Positions 45,653-54,139 are shown, counted from the stretch's first letter. The stretch: 64,000 nt of DNA from Leptospira ainlahdjerensis (GCF_016919175.1 NZ_JAFFPU010000033.1:62001-126000); one strand, 5' to 3'. The notes: generated from the letters alone by a model not told the origin. Translations and numbers: made by a program.

Positions 45653-46825
45653 TTAAAAGAGAGTTTGATGACCGGTCGGAGTCATAAGCCGGTAGACAAC
45701 TTCATCCTGCTGAGAATCCGTCAAACCGGGATACAATGGAAGAGTAATCGCTTTCGAATAGTAATCTTCCGTATTCGGAAAGTCCTCTCTCTTAAATCCC
45801 ATCTTTTGATAATAAGGTTGCCTATAGATGGGAATATAGTGTAAGTTTGCTAAAATTCCGGCGTTACGAAATCTTTCGAAAATTTGCGTTTGTGTATGTT
45901 TCAGTTCGTCCAAGTTTAGAAGTACAACGTAAAGATGAAAAGCCGAGTAAGAATCGGGATGTTGCCATGGAATCACTACCGGTTTATCAGCTAATAATTC
46001 ATCGTATCTTTTTACTAGAGAATGTCTTTTTTCTATAAATTCATGAAGACGATTGTGCTGGCTCACGCCCAAGGCGGCAAGTATATCGGGCATTCTATAA
46101 TTAAACCCTAATTCCAACTGTTCATAATACCAGGGTCCATCCGGATCGTTGACCATTTGAGCAACATCTCTCGTAATCCCGTGACTTCTTAATCTGTACA
46201 TTTTTACATACAGTTCTTCGTCGTTCGTAAGACACATTCCACCTTCACCGGTAGTAATGATCTTTACCGGATGAAAACTAAATACAGTGATATCGCTATA
46301 TTTACAATTTCCAATCGGTTCACCCTTATACTTTCCGCCGATCGCGTGAGACGCATCTTCGATAATCTTAAAACCGTATTTTTTAGAAAGCTTTTGAATT
46401 TTTTCCATCTCTGCCGGTTGGCCGGCAAAATGTACCGGGATAACCACCTTCGGGAGTTTTCCATCTTTCTCTGCCTTCTCTAATTTTTCTTCGAGTTTTG
46501 CCGCAGAAAGATTATAAGTCCTGGAATCGATATCTATAAAATCGACAGTTGCTCCGCAATACAATGCGCAGTTCGAACTCGCAACAAAACTATTGGGACT
46601 TGTCCAAACTATATCTCCTGGCTCAACACCGAGCGAAAGGCAGGCAATATGAAGTGCGGAGGTTGCACTATTCACAGCGATGGCATGTTTTACATTACAA
46701 TCCTTAGCAACCGCAGATTCGAATCTTGGAACCATCGGGCCTTGCGTTAAAAAATCGCTTTTTAAAACTTGAACAACGGCATCGATGTCTTCTTGAGAAA
46801 TATTCTGTCTTCCATAAGGTATCAT
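45653..46825 (-). CDS. pseC: UDP-4-amino-4,6-dideoxy-N-acetyl-altrosamine transaminase
   Basis: 390 residues of the DegT family. IPYGRQNISQEDI (2-14), WTSPNSFVASSNCALY (about 79-94) and the PLP Lys in FSFHPVKIITTGEGG (about 184-198) are the usual PseC pattern; the C-terminal LPLYPGLTD is typical. It transaminates the 4-keto product of PseB. No PseB gene is in the window. The neighbouring aldo/keto reductase starts 3 bp downstream. Confidence 0.9.
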   Translation of the reverse strand: MIPYGRQNISQEDIDAVVQVLKSDFLTQGPMVPRFESAVAKDCNVKHAIAVNSATSALHIACLSLGVEPGDIVWTSPNSFVASSNCALYCGATVDFIDIDSRTYNLSAAKLEEKLEKAEKDGKLPKVVIPVHFAGQPAEMEKIQKLSKKYGFKIIEDASHAIGGKYKGEPIGNCKYSDITVFSFHPVKIITTGEGGMCLTNDEELYVKMYRLRSHGITRDVAQMVNDPDGPWYYEQLELGFNYRMPDILAALGVSQHNRLHEFIEKRHSLVKRYDELLADKPVVIPWQHPDSYSAFHLYVVLLNLDELKHTQTQIFERFRNAGILANLHYIPIYRQPYYQKMGFKREDFPNTEDYYSKAITLPLYPGLTDSQQDEVVYRLMTPTGHQTLF

Positions 46826-46828
46826 TTT

Positions 46829-48589
46829 TTATTTTGAATTGTCGCTCACAATTCTTTCCTCCGCAAGATATCCATTGTTCAGCTTAAAAATAACGTCACA
46901 ATGATCTAGTGTACTCAGTCGATGAGCAATGATAAGAATCGTTTTAACTCCGTGCAAAGCATTGATAGCTTCCATAACTCCCTTTTCCGTTTCCACATCC
47001 AAGGAACTAGTCGCTTCATCCAAAACTAAAACGGATGGATTATGATAAAGCGCTCTTGCAATTCCAATTCTTTGTCTTTGTCCGCCCGACAACCTAACTC
47101 CACGTTCACCTACGATCGTATCCAAACCGTTCGGAGTAGTTTCCACAAAACTCTGCAATTGTGCTAGTCGAACTGCATTCTGAATTGCTTTCTCATCTAT
47201 CTGCTCATCGGAAAGTCCAAAGGCAATATTTCTTCGAAGAGTGTCGTCAGTTAAATAAATGGTTTGGGAAACATACCCGATCAGATTTTGCCAGCTCCGT
47301 TTTCCTTTTTGAATCGGAACATCGTCGATGTAGATCGAACCTTCGGTCGGTTCTAAAAGTCCTAAAAAGATATCGATAAAGGTGCTCTTACCTGCCCCAC
47401 TTTCACCGATAAACCCGACAGTTTTCCCTTTTTCGATCGAAAGAGAGATTCCTTTTAAGATCTCGTGATCGCCAAAACTCAAATGAATATTCTTCGCTTC
47501 TATCTTGGACTTGAATTGAATCGAACCGTTTTCAGAACCAGAATCCGATTCGTCCCCAATATCCGCCATTTCGGAATAAATCAGATCGATAGTGGGTAAT
47601 GAGAATTTAATATTCTGTAAAATAATCAAGATTCGATTTATCGAAGGCATAATCCGAAAAGCCGCCGCACCGAACAAAGCGATTAGAACCACAATATCGG
47701 ATACGGGTTTTCCTTGTATCAAGATTCCGATTACTAATCCTGCGAGACCAATGATAGAGATATATTCCAACCACAACCTGGGAAGAGCCAATAAAGTAGT
47801 GTATTTTCGAACGACTTTGGCCCCCCGGTCAATTTGAACTTGGTATTGATTTAAGAATTCCGTTTCCCTTGCATAAAGTTTAATGTCTTTAACTCCGCCA
47901 AGGCCTTGTTGAAAGTGTTTTAATCTTTCCGACTCGGAATCCTGTCTCGCAAGCCCCAATTCTAAAAGTTTTTTCTTTGTAAAATAAAAAAATATCCCGC
48001 CCGCAAAGCTGATCAAACCAATTACAATCAAGGCTCCTATTGGTTCCATACTAACCAATAAAAATGAAATTCCTAAAAGTGTAATCAATTCGGTTCCAAG
48101 GACCAGTATTTGTTGAACCATAGAAACCAAAGTACTCACCTCGGTGGAAGTATTTCGAATCAGTTCGGAAGAATTTCGATTCAGATGAAATAAATAAGAT
48201 TGGCGAAGATACTTAGAAAACAAAGATTTCGAAAGTTCAGCCTGAAACTCGGAAGAATAAGTAGCCTGACTCCAAGTTAAATAGATAAGAAAGATCGTAC
48301 GGATCGTGTAGACGACTACCATCGAGATCATCGAGTATAAAATCAAAACTTCTACTTTAGGATTTCCTATATAGTTGAGCAAGGATACAAAGAAAGAATT
48401 TTCTGAAAGCAGTCTTGCGTCAGTAAGTACAGAAATCAAAGGAATCACGATGCCTACTCCGAAAGATTCGAAGAACATGCTTAAAAATATTAAGAAAAAC
48501 ATAAAATACGTTTTTCTCTTTCTGGATTCGTTAAACAGAAACCATATCTTTTTAACGTAGTTGGAATTGGATTTTTGCAAATTTATCAT
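46829..48589 (-). CDS. ABC transporter, fused membrane and ATPase domains (PglK/MsbA-like)
   Basis: 586 residues. Six membrane helices in about residues 20-310, then an ATPase: GESGAGKSTF (Walker A, about 389-398), LSGGQRQRIGIARALY (about 496-511), VLVLDEAT (Walker B, about 517-524) and AHRLS. A half-transporter acting as a homodimer in the inner membrane. No Wzx flippase was recognised in the window, so this is the likely O-unit flippase, similar to Campylobacter PglK. A 178-bp gap precedes it, in which I see no clear promoter or terminator. Confidence 0.88.
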   Translation of the reverse strand: MINLQKSNSNYVKKIWFLFNESRKRKTYFMFFLIFLSMFFESFGVGIVIPLISVLTDARLLSENSFFVSLLNYIGNPKVEVLILYSMISMVVVYTIRTIFLIYLTWSQATYSSEFQAELSKSLFSKYLRQSYLFHLNRNSSELIRNTSTEVSTLVSMVQQILVLGTELITLLGISFLLVSMEPIGALIVIGLISFAGGIFFYFTKKKLLELGLARQDSESERLKHFQQGLGGVKDIKLYARETEFLNQYQVQIDRGAKVVRKYTTLLALPRLWLEYISIIGLAGLVIGILIQGKPVSDIVVLIALFGAAAFRIMPSINRILIILQNIKFSLPTIDLIYSEMADIGDESDSGSENGSIQFKSKIEAKNIHLSFGDHEILKGISLSIEKGKTVGFIGESGAGKSTFIDIFLGLLEPTEGSIYIDDVPIQKGKRSWQNLIGYVSQTIYLTDDTLRRNIAFGLSDEQIDEKAIQNAVRLAQLQSFVETTPNGLDTIVGERGVRLSGGQRQRIGIARALYHNPSVLVLDEATSSLDVETEKGVMEAINALHGVKTILIIAHRLSTLDHCDVIFKLNNGYLAEERIVSDNSK

Positions 48590-48767
48590 AGAAAAATATC
48601 TTCGTTTTAAAAGCGTTCTAAAAGGAGAGAAAGGATCAAAAAGGAATCTCTAAAGATCTTGTTTTCTATTCTTATTCGATTGTCGAAGTTTTAACACAAA
48701 TTTTTCGATATTATTTCGAACACAATGACTTCTTCCCCGAGCGATTAATCGGAAAGTTTATGAAAAA

Positions 48768-50114
48768 CTAAAGTGTTGAGCGTTTTCTTAGCAAAAGAAA
48801 AAATCTGGAATATAAACCAAGGGCAATAAAAACAATAGGAAGAACCGATTTCAAATGCCACGTAGAATAGTGTAAATCCATCAATAGTAAAAAAAGAAGA
48901 ACAAAGGAGGAAAATTTAAGAAATCGAAAATCTGCCCCCCCCCAAAAAAACCTCTCTTTTTTCTCAAAAAGATAAACGTTCCAGGAAATCTTCAAAATCA
49001 CAAAGATCAAAACCACAAAGAATGGAATCCCAAAACGCAGAAACGTTTCTATAAAACCATAGTCACCGCCTTTCAAAGCGCCAAAGGTACTAAACCCCTC
49101 TCCAAAGAGTAAAAGGAATGGGAATTGGGTCAAGGATTCCCAAATTTTTTGAGAGCCATCAACTACTATAGATTGAATAAAGGTGACTTTCTTTTCCCCT
49201 GCTCCGGAAAAAATCAAAGAAAGTTGAAAAGTAATGTTTTTTTCAAAAAAAAGGATAAAACGTTCCGGGAATACGGACAATAGAAACAGAAGAAAACAGC
49301 AGGCTATGAGAAAATAAGATAAAATCCTCTTGAATTCCCTTTTGGAAATCTTTCCGAAAAACAATGAGATCATTTTAAATTCCAACAGAAAAAGAACGAG
49401 ACCGAAGGATATGATACTAGTAAAGTTTAATCCAATAAGAATCATCAAAGATGAAAGCATGATTACGCAGAACCTAAGAAATTTCTTTCTTTTTGACATT
49501 AACGATAAGGAAGCAAATGCGGCGAAAGCTACCCAGGTACTAGAAACCGAATGAGTCTCTAATAATCCAAAACTTCGATTGTTAGGCAAATCCCGCCCGG
49601 ACGGGTCATGGTAGCCGTCATCTCCAAAATCCAACTTATGTTTTTGCGTTACGTAATTCGAAGCTAAGATCGAATAATCCGTGATCCTACGAAACGCAAG
49701 TTTGCTAATACTATCATACACAAAAAAAGTGCCCGAAAGAAAACCGGAAAAAACGATCGCGACTAAGATTATCTTAATTTCGGCGGTCGAGATGTTTTTT
49801 TGAAAAATTTTGTAAGCAACCACAGGCGCTAAAAAAAGAAAGGAAGCGCGAAAACCTTCTCGCGGTTCGACAACGCCTGAGCCAACTTGCCATACAAAAT
49901 GAAATAAGACCAGCAAAGCGTAAAGGTGAACAACTTTCGAAACGGCGCCGAACGACTTTGGAAGGGAGGATTGCTCGACCCTGGTTAATTTGATCAAATA
50001 GATGCTAAACAGGATCAGATATGGAATCAAAGCCGGCAGATCGCTCATCACCAACACCTGAATCGGAAAGCTAAAACAAAAAAAAACGATACAAAGAAAC
50101 CAAAGCGTTTTCAT
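48768..50114 (-). CDS. O-antigen polymerase/ligase-like membrane protein (Wzy-like) with G9 tract
   Basis: 448 residues, about 10-12 membrane helices (for example 5-40, 60-80, 118-140, 215-245, 268-285, 365-385, 400-445) with a large loop at about 290-355, the layout of Wzy/WaaL proteins. No sequence motif decides between polymerase and ligase; its place between Wzz and the flippase favours Wzy. A T7G9 run in the coding strand encodes F-F-W-G-G near residue 393 and a slip would remove the last membrane helices. ATG at 50114. Confidence 0.75.
   Translation of the reverse strand: MKTLWFLCIVFFCFSFPIQVLVMSDLPALIPYLILFSIYLIKLTRVEQSSLPKSFGAVSKVVHLYALLVLFHFVWQVGSGVVEPREGFRASFLFLAPVVAYKIFQKNISTAEIKIILVAIVFSGFLSGTFFVYDSISKLAFRRITDYSILASNYVTQKHKLDFGDDGYHDPSGRDLPNNRSFGLLETHSVSSTWVAFAAFASLSLMSKRKKFLRFCVIMLSSLMILIGLNFTSIISFGLVLFLLEFKMISLFFGKISKREFKRILSYFLIACCFLLFLLSVFPERFILFFEKNITFQLSLIFSGAGEKKVTFIQSIVVDGSQKIWESLTQFPFLLLFGEGFSTFGALKGGDYGFIETFLRFGIPFFVVLIFVILKISWNVYLFEKKERFFWGGADFRFLKFSSFVLLFLLLMDLHYSTWHLKSVLPIVFIALGLYSRFFLLLRKRSTL
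48935..48943 (-). repeat. G9 tract, preceded by T7, in the Wzy-like gene
   Basis: Nine C then seven A on the plus strand, that is T7G9 on the coding strand. At present the frame is open. Indels would truncate the C-terminal membrane helices. Confidence 0.9.
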
Positions 50115-50156
50115 TATAAATCAACCAGTATCATTTAGAAAACGTTAAATCGTATT

Positions 50157-50846
50157 TTAAACATTCAGCTTATTTTTTATTTGAAGACCATACTCGATAG
50201 CAAACACGCCAATACAAGATAACAAAATCGAAATTAAAAACCCGATCTGCAAAATTCTTATCCAGGCCTTATCCGGTGATGGAACATACTTCGATTTTTG
50301 GGCCAGAGCCAGAATGGAAGTCGGGAGCCCTCTACTTTCCGACGACTTGAGGTTTGCCTGAGTCTCGATACCTTTTTTCTCCGACTGTAAAAAAAGTTCC
50401 TTATGTCTTTCTAAGATAGGACGAGTTACGACTTCATGAATTTTTCTGATATTCTCGTCGTCTTCGGATTCTTCAATCGTGGAAATTGAGACGATGTTCC
50501 CAGTTTTTACAGGATCATTTTCGATCGTGATAAGTAGATTTGAATTCAGATTCTTAGCATAAATCTGCTCGATGGCAAATTTGATCGAAGAAAAGGCTTC
50601 AACCGGAGTCGATTGCCCTGCATAAGACCCGACAAAAAGGTAAGTCGTATATTTCCATGACGAATCCTTCGGTTCTTTGGCAGGATATTTTGTATAAGCA
50701 AAAAAAAGGGAAATAGAGAAGACAAAAAGAAAAATTCCGAAGAACCATATTTTCCGTTCAATCAAAGTTTTTATAATTTGAGCGAGAGTAATTTCATCAT
50801 CCAGAATGTTTAAGTTGGTATTGGTTTGGTTAGAATTTTGTTCCAT
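50157..50846 (-). CDS. wzz: Wzz-like chain-length determinant
   Basis: 229 residues with the Wzz plan: short cytoplasmic N-terminus with DDEITLAQIIKTL (16-28), first membrane helix at about 34-52, a periplasmic helical domain and a second helix at about 197-218 near the C-terminus. It is shorter than Enterobacterial Wzz (about 325), lacking part of the periplasmic domain. Sets O-antigen length together with the polymerase encoded 42 bp downstream. ATG at 50846. Confidence 0.82.
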   Translation of the reverse strand: MEQNSNQTNTNLNILDDEITLAQIIKTLIERKIWFFGIFLFVFSISLFFAYTKYPAKEPKDSSWKYTTYLFVGSYAGQSTPVEAFSSIKFAIEQIYAKNLNSNLLITIENDPVKTGNIVSISTIEESEDDENIRKIHEVVTRPILERHKELFLQSEKKGIETQANLKSSESRGLPTSILALAQKSKYVPSPDKAWIRILQIGFLISILLSCIGVFAIEYGLQIKNKLNV

Positions 50847-50876
50847 GTATTTGCATTTACCTTTAAAAGCTTTATT

Positions 50877-50893
50877 CTTCGATTCGATCGAAG
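50877..50893 (-). promoter_or_regulatory. Palindrome/hairpin in the fcl-wzz gap
   Basis: Arms CTTCGAT and ATCGAAG with a 3-nt centre, in the 207-bp gap between fcl and wzz. There is no T-run, so not an intrinsic terminator. It also lies within an eight-residue ORF (ATG at 50898) preceded by AAGGA. A regulatory hairpin or operator is possible; I see no convincing -35/-10 pair nearby. Confidence 0.3.
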
Positions 50894-51053
50894 TTCATAA
50901 TTCCTTTTTGATTCTATAAAATTAATTTCTTTAATACTATTTTGGCTTTGCTGGACTAAAATGATCTCAATCTATTTTTTTTGAAGAATTGATCGGAAAC
51001 ATTCTAAGAAACCTTGTGGGCATTTCTCAAACAAAAAAACTGATCGTTCCAAA

Positions 51054-52001
51054 TCAAATTCGAGTAGAAATAAAATCCGTGTAAGCCAGCTCTATCCCCG
51101 CTTTCAATTCTACCTGATGTTTCCATCCCATCTTGTGGAGTTTGGAGACGTCCAGGAGTTTCCGAGGAGTGCCGTCCGGCTTTGTAAGATCAAAGGTAAG
51201 TAATCCTTGAAATCCAACGACGTCTTTTACGGTTTCCGCCAAATCACGGATGCTGACTTCGATTCCGCTACCGACGTTGACGTGCTCTCCACCGCTCGGA
51301 TCTCCGGAGACGTCGTAATTCTTCATTAGAAAAACGCAGGCGCGAGCCATGTCGTCGGAATACAAAAATTCTCTCAGAGGTTTTCCGGTTCCCCAGACTA
51401 CAACTTCGGGTAGATTCTGGATCTTTGCTTCATAAAATCTACGGATGAGTGCCGGTAAAACGTGCGAGTTTTCCGGATGATAGTTGTCCCCGGGACCGTA
51501 TAAATTCGTAGGCATCACGGAGATAAAATTCGTACCATATTGGCGATTGTAACTCTGACACATTACAATTCCCGCAATTTTTGCAATCGCATAAGGTTCA
51601 TTGGTCGGTTCGAGTTTCCCGTCCAGGAGTTGAGATTCATCCATCGGTTGCCGCGCGAACTTAGGATAGATACAGGAAGAACCTAAAAAGACCAATTTCT
51701 TTACTTGAAATCGATAACACGCATCGATGATATTATTTTGAATTTGAAGATTAGAAAATATGAATTCGGCGGGATACGTTTGATTCGCATAGATCCCCCC
51801 CACCTTTGCGGCCGCTAAAAAAACGTAATCCGGTTTCTCGGCTTTAAAAAAATCCAGGACATCCTTCTGTTCGGTTAAATCCAACTCCGAATGCGAACGG
51901 CCGACGACGTTCTCATAACCTTCTTTCCGAAGAACACGTTCGATCGCCGAACCTACAAGGCCTTTGTGACCGGCGATATAAATTTTTGCCGTTTTTTCCA
52001 T
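51054..52001 (-). CDS. fcl: GDP-L-fucose synthase
   Basis: 315 residues. Epimerase-reductase making GDP-L-fucose (or a related 6-deoxyhexose) from GDP-4-keto-6-deoxymannose. [10 protein letters not shown] (about 9-18) is the Rossmann motif; [11 protein letters not shown] (about 104-114) and PYAIAKIAG (Tyr, Lys; about 134-142) are catalytic. The ATG at 52001 with GAGG 8 nt upstream overlaps the regulator stop by one base; a GTG one codon earlier is possible. No Gmd partner gene is in the window. Confidence 0.92.
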   Translation of the reverse strand: MEKTAKIYIAGHKGLVGSAIERVLRKEGYENVVGRSHSELDLTEQKDVLDFFKAEKPDYVFLAAAKVGGIYANQTYPAEFIFSNLQIQNNIIDACYRFQVKKLVFLGSSCIYPKFARQPMDESQLLDGKLEPTNEPYAIAKIAGIVMCQSYNRQYGTNFISVMPTNLYGPGDNYHPENSHVLPALIRRFYEAKIQNLPEVVVWGTGKPLREFLYSDDMARACVFLMKNYDVSGDPSGGEHVNVGSGIEVSIRDLAETVKDVVGFQGLLTFDLTKPDGTPRKLLDVSKLHKMGWKHQVELKAGIELAYTDFISTRI

Positions 52002-52321
52002 CACTGTTCCTCGACTTCTTTTTTTAGCTCTTCGATCTCTTTTTGAATTTGTTCGTATTCTTGCATCTTCACTTTGAGATAACGAACCGTGACTCTCGCC
52101 TTTTCCTCAAGTCCCATCGGAGTCAAAAAATAAGCGTAGGCTAATTTGTTCTTGCTGTTCTTAAAATTTCGAGCTTTGACCCAGCCCTTGTCCATCAGAG
52201 CCTTCAGACAATAGTTTACCTTTCCCAAGCTGATCCCTAAAATTTCAGAGATTTCTCTTTGATTGACTTCCGGGTTTTCCTCTAAAATTCTTAATAGTTT
52301 GTGTCTCAGTGCGTCATCCAT
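52001..52321 (-). CDS. MarR/winged-helix EPS-associated transcriptional regulator
   Basis: 106 residues from ATG 52321 (a TTG at 52333 would add four). Winged helix: [20 protein letters not shown] (about 19-38) is the recognition region, followed by a coiled-coil-like C-terminus ([16 protein letters not shown]). It resembles the small MarR-type regulators found at the head of exopolysaccharide loci, and I recall marR marking one end of Leptospira rfb loci. No good ribosome site precedes it; translation may be coupled to the leader ORF at 52327..52434. Confidence 0.85.
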   Translation of the reverse strand: MDDALRHKLLRILEENPEVNQREISEILGISLGKVNYCLKALMDKGWVKARNFKNSKNKLAYAYFLTPMGLEEKARVTVRYLKVKMQEYEQIQKEIEELKKEVEEQ

Positions 52322-52326
52322 AGGAA

Positions 52327-52434
52327 TTACCAAAAAGAGGAAAGATTCGACAAAAAAGGCGGGAACGGGATTTTTCGGCGCAGCTTCGCCGCGTCAATCC
52401 CAGGATTGGAAAATCTGGTCTCATAAAAAGGCAT
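52327..52434 (-). CDS. 35-codon leader ORF ahead of the MarR regulator
   Basis: A short ORF with ATG at 52434 and a perfect AGGAGG ribosome site six nt upstream (52441-52446), the best such site noticed in the locus. It starts [12 protein letters not shown] and ends at 52327, overlapping the possible TTG start of the regulator and 5 nt before its ATG. No homologue is known to me. The strong ribosome site and stop placement suggest translational coupling or a regulatory leader peptide. The alternative is that it is chance and a promoter covers the site. Confidence 0.4.
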   Translation of the reverse strand: MPFYETRFSNPGIDAAKLRRKIPFPPFLSNLSSFW

Positions 52435-52458
52435 TAAATTCCTCCTGTCAAGAAAATT

Positions 52459-52475
52459 TGTTCAACTCTTGAACA
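52459..52475 (-). promoter_or_regulatory. 17-bp palindrome, candidate operator of the rfb locus
   Basis: TGTTCAA-CTC-TTGAACA, seven-base perfect arms. It lies between a candidate promoter and the leader ORF, close to the expected transcription start, where a MarR-type dimer could block initiation. Binding is inference. Confidence 0.5.
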
Positions 52476-52489
52476 GACTAAGATTTCAG

Positions 52490-52519
52490 TTTATAATTAC
52501 GAAGTGCATCCGATTCCAA
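52490..52519 (-). promoter_or_regulatory. Candidate sigma-70 promoter for the rfb locus
   Basis: On the minus strand, TTGGAA (52514-52519) and TATAAA (52490-52495) are separated by 18 nt. Transcription would start near 52483 and run through the palindrome. An alternative TTGACA at 52446-52451 with TTTTAT 17 nt away would start inside the leader ORF. Confidence 0.4.
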
Positions 52520-53005
52520 AAGAAAAACGGGAGAAATCGAAAAGGAGTTCTTTTAGGGATTTCAAAAAAGGAAAAAATTCTCATTCAAACCGGTTCCCAG
52601 AAAATCCAGCCTTTCCAAATTCAATCCAAGGAGAAAAAATTCTCACCTAACCAAAGAATCAGATGCGGATTGAGAAAAAGGTTAGAATCCTGAAAAGACC
52701 TAAAAGAAAAAAAAAGAACCAAGGAGAATCCTCCGAAAACGATTGCGCAAAGTTAGAATATCAAAATATTCCATTCTTCCCTTGCCCCTTCCTCGATGAA
52801 GTTCTAAACGTTACCCACTCCCCCTTGGATCCAAAAGCGAAGTCAAGAATTTGGATCATTCATTCTTTCGAAAGAAAAATCAGAGAACCTTCTTAAGTCC
52901 AAGAAGATCATTTTCATCGACGATTCAGTTTTTTCTTGCACAAAGAATTCTTCGAGCAAAGTATATCCAATTTCTGCCCCATAGATTTCAGGAGATTCTA
53001 ACATT
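52520..53005. other. Intergenic stretch between divergent rfb locus and histone-like gene
   Basis: About 490 bp, very A-rich on the plus strand, with several short open frames on both strands that lack ribosome sites and family resemblance. Toward the right end TTGCAC (52935 region) and a TATATC box may drive the histone-like gene, with AGGAG at 52990-52994. No repeat or RNA gene recognised. Confidence 0.5.
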
Positions 53006-53635
53006 ATGGCCGACTCTGCTATTGTCCGCAAACTGGACCTCAGGCTTATCGAAGATGGTATCTTAGATGGCGCTTTCGTAGACGATTACTCGCTCGTTCA
53101 TCAGAAACTCAATGAAGAGTTTCATAAAACAGGAAGGTCGGCTCAACCGGAAGCGAACTTCGAACTTGGAGAAAAAATTCTCAGAGAATGGCTGCATGGA
53201 CTTGCCCGTCAAGGCGCCTCTCAAGACAAACTCACGAGTTACCTAAGAAGCGGCCTTGCCCATCTTTCCTACGACTTTATCGAATCCTCAAACGAAGGAA
53301 TGGAAACCGGAGACATAGACGAGTTGATCGGCCGTGCTTTAGTTTCTTTTAAGAATCGTGATTTTGAAAAGACATTCTTCCGTGCGAATGTGGAAGACAA
53401 GGTTGTCGTTAAAAAGGCTGCCGCAAAAAAGGCGGCTACCAAAAAAGCCGCGAAGAAAAAAGGTGCCAAGAAGAAGGCAGCGAAAAAGAAAGTGGCGGCA
53501 AAGAAGAAAAAGCCCGCTCAGAAAAAAGCTTCTCCCAAAAAGAAGGCAGCTAAGAAAAAAGTGGTTCGTAAGACTGTGGCTAAGAAAAAAGCCGCTAAAA
53601 AGAAAACTGCGAAGAAAAAAACTAAGAAGAGATAA
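53006..53635 (+). CDS. Histone H1-like DNA-binding protein
   Basis: 209 residues. The N-terminal ~125 residues form an acidic-to-neutral domain with no family I recognise. From about residue 130 to the end the protein is almost only Lys and Ala (KKAAAKKAATKKA type repeats), as in bacterial histone H1-like proteins. Likely a nucleoid-associated protein; the tail binds DNA. ATG at 53006 with AGGAG 11 nt upstream. Followed by a strong terminator, so probably monocistronic. The Lys-rich tail may vary in length between strains. Confidence 0.85.
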   Translation: MADSAIVRKLDLRLIEDGILDGAFVDDYSLVHQKLNEEFHKTGRSAQPEANFELGEKILREWLHGLARQGASQDKLTSYLRSGLAHLSYDFIESSNEGMETGDIDELIGRALVSFKNRDFEKTFFRANVEDKVVVKKAAAKKAATKKAAKKKGAKKKAAKKKVAAKKKKPAQKKASPKKKAAKKKVVRKTVAKKKAAKKKTAKKKTKKR

Positions 53636-53671
53636 TCTTTCTTTTTCACTTTCTTTCCCTTCTTCTTCAAG

Positions 53672-53720
53672 AGCTTGGAGTTCGGCTTTCGCCCGACTCC
53701 GAGCTTTTCTTCCTTTCTCC
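53672..53720 (+). terminator. Intrinsic terminator of the histone-like gene
   Basis: Stem AGCTTGGAGTTCGG / CCGACTCCGAGCT (one G-T pair, one bulge), 7-nt loop, then TTTCTTCCTTTCT. Starts about 37 bp after the stop codon. Confidence 0.75.
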
Positions 53721-53746
53721 TCTTTCTCGAATTTCAACCCGACCAT

Positions 53747-54080
53747 CCCACAGATTTGAGTTATGTTAGAGTTCCCACAGATTTGAGTTATGTTAGAGTT
53801 CCCACAGATTTGAGTTATGTTAGAGTTCCCACAGATTTGAGTTATGTGAGAGTTCCCACACTTTGAGTTATGTGAGAGTTCCCACACTTTGAGTTATGTG
53901 AGAGTTCCCACAGATTTGAGTTATGTGAGAGTTCCCACAGATTTGAGTTATATGAAAGTTCCCACAGATTTGCTTTCGTGAAAGTTCCCACAGATTTGCT
54001 TTCGTGAGAGTTCCCACAGATTTGCTTTCGTGAGAATTCCTACAGATTTGCTTTCGTGAGAGTTCCCACAGATTCACCTT
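53747..54080. repeat. Tandem array of 12 full and one partial 26-27 bp repeats
   Basis: Units begin at 53747, 53774, 53801, 53828, 53855, 53881, 53907, 53934, 53961, 53987, 54013, 54039 and a partial at 54065. Each contains CCCACA, a variable middle (GATTTGAGTTATG or GATTTGCTTTCG, two units lack GAT) and GAGAGTT. Across unit junctions most copies form a dyad GTGRGA-GT-TCCCAC. There are no unique spacers, so this is not CRISPR. Both strands are open through it because 27 is a multiple of three; that is an artefact. It ends directly at the first CIRCE-like site. Confidence 0.93.
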
Positions 54081-54105
54081 GGCACTTATAAGAATAGACT
54101 GCTAA
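54079..54105 (+). promoter_or_regulatory. CIRCE-like element 1
   Basis: TTGGCACTT - 9 nt - GACTGCTAA. Consensus is TTAGCACTC-N9-GAGTGCTAA; the arms match 7 of 9 and 8 of 9 with the exact spacing. Predicted HrcA operator upstream of the two hsp20 genes. Confidence 0.65.
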
Positions 54106-54139
54106 TTTTTTATTTTTTTTCTTGAACTTTTTTTAAATA

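Noticed and set aside
46829..48589. MsbA lipid A exporter
   Set aside because: Fold is the same, but the location between polymerase and PseC favours an O-unit flippase.
52435..52451. TTGACA as the -35 of the rfb promoter
   Set aside because: It would place the start within the leader ORF and overlap its perfect ribosome site; the pair at 52490-52519 fits the palindrome better. Not fully excluded.
52469..52896. Short plus-strand ORFs between the regulator and the histone-like gene
   Set aside because: Low-complexity Lys-rich frames from A-rich DNA without ribosome sites or conservation evidence.
53675..53866. Plus-strand frame with a nine-residue repeated peptide
   Set aside because: Direct translation of the tandem array; the downstream 26-bp units break the frame.
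53339..53887. Long minus-strand open frame through the histone tail and the repeat array
   Set aside because: It exists because the 27-bp repeat keeps frames open and because the lysine-rich gene has few stops on the other strand. No start signal and no family.
53747..54080. CRISPR array
   Set aside because: The units are contiguous, with no unique spacers, and no cas genes are present.
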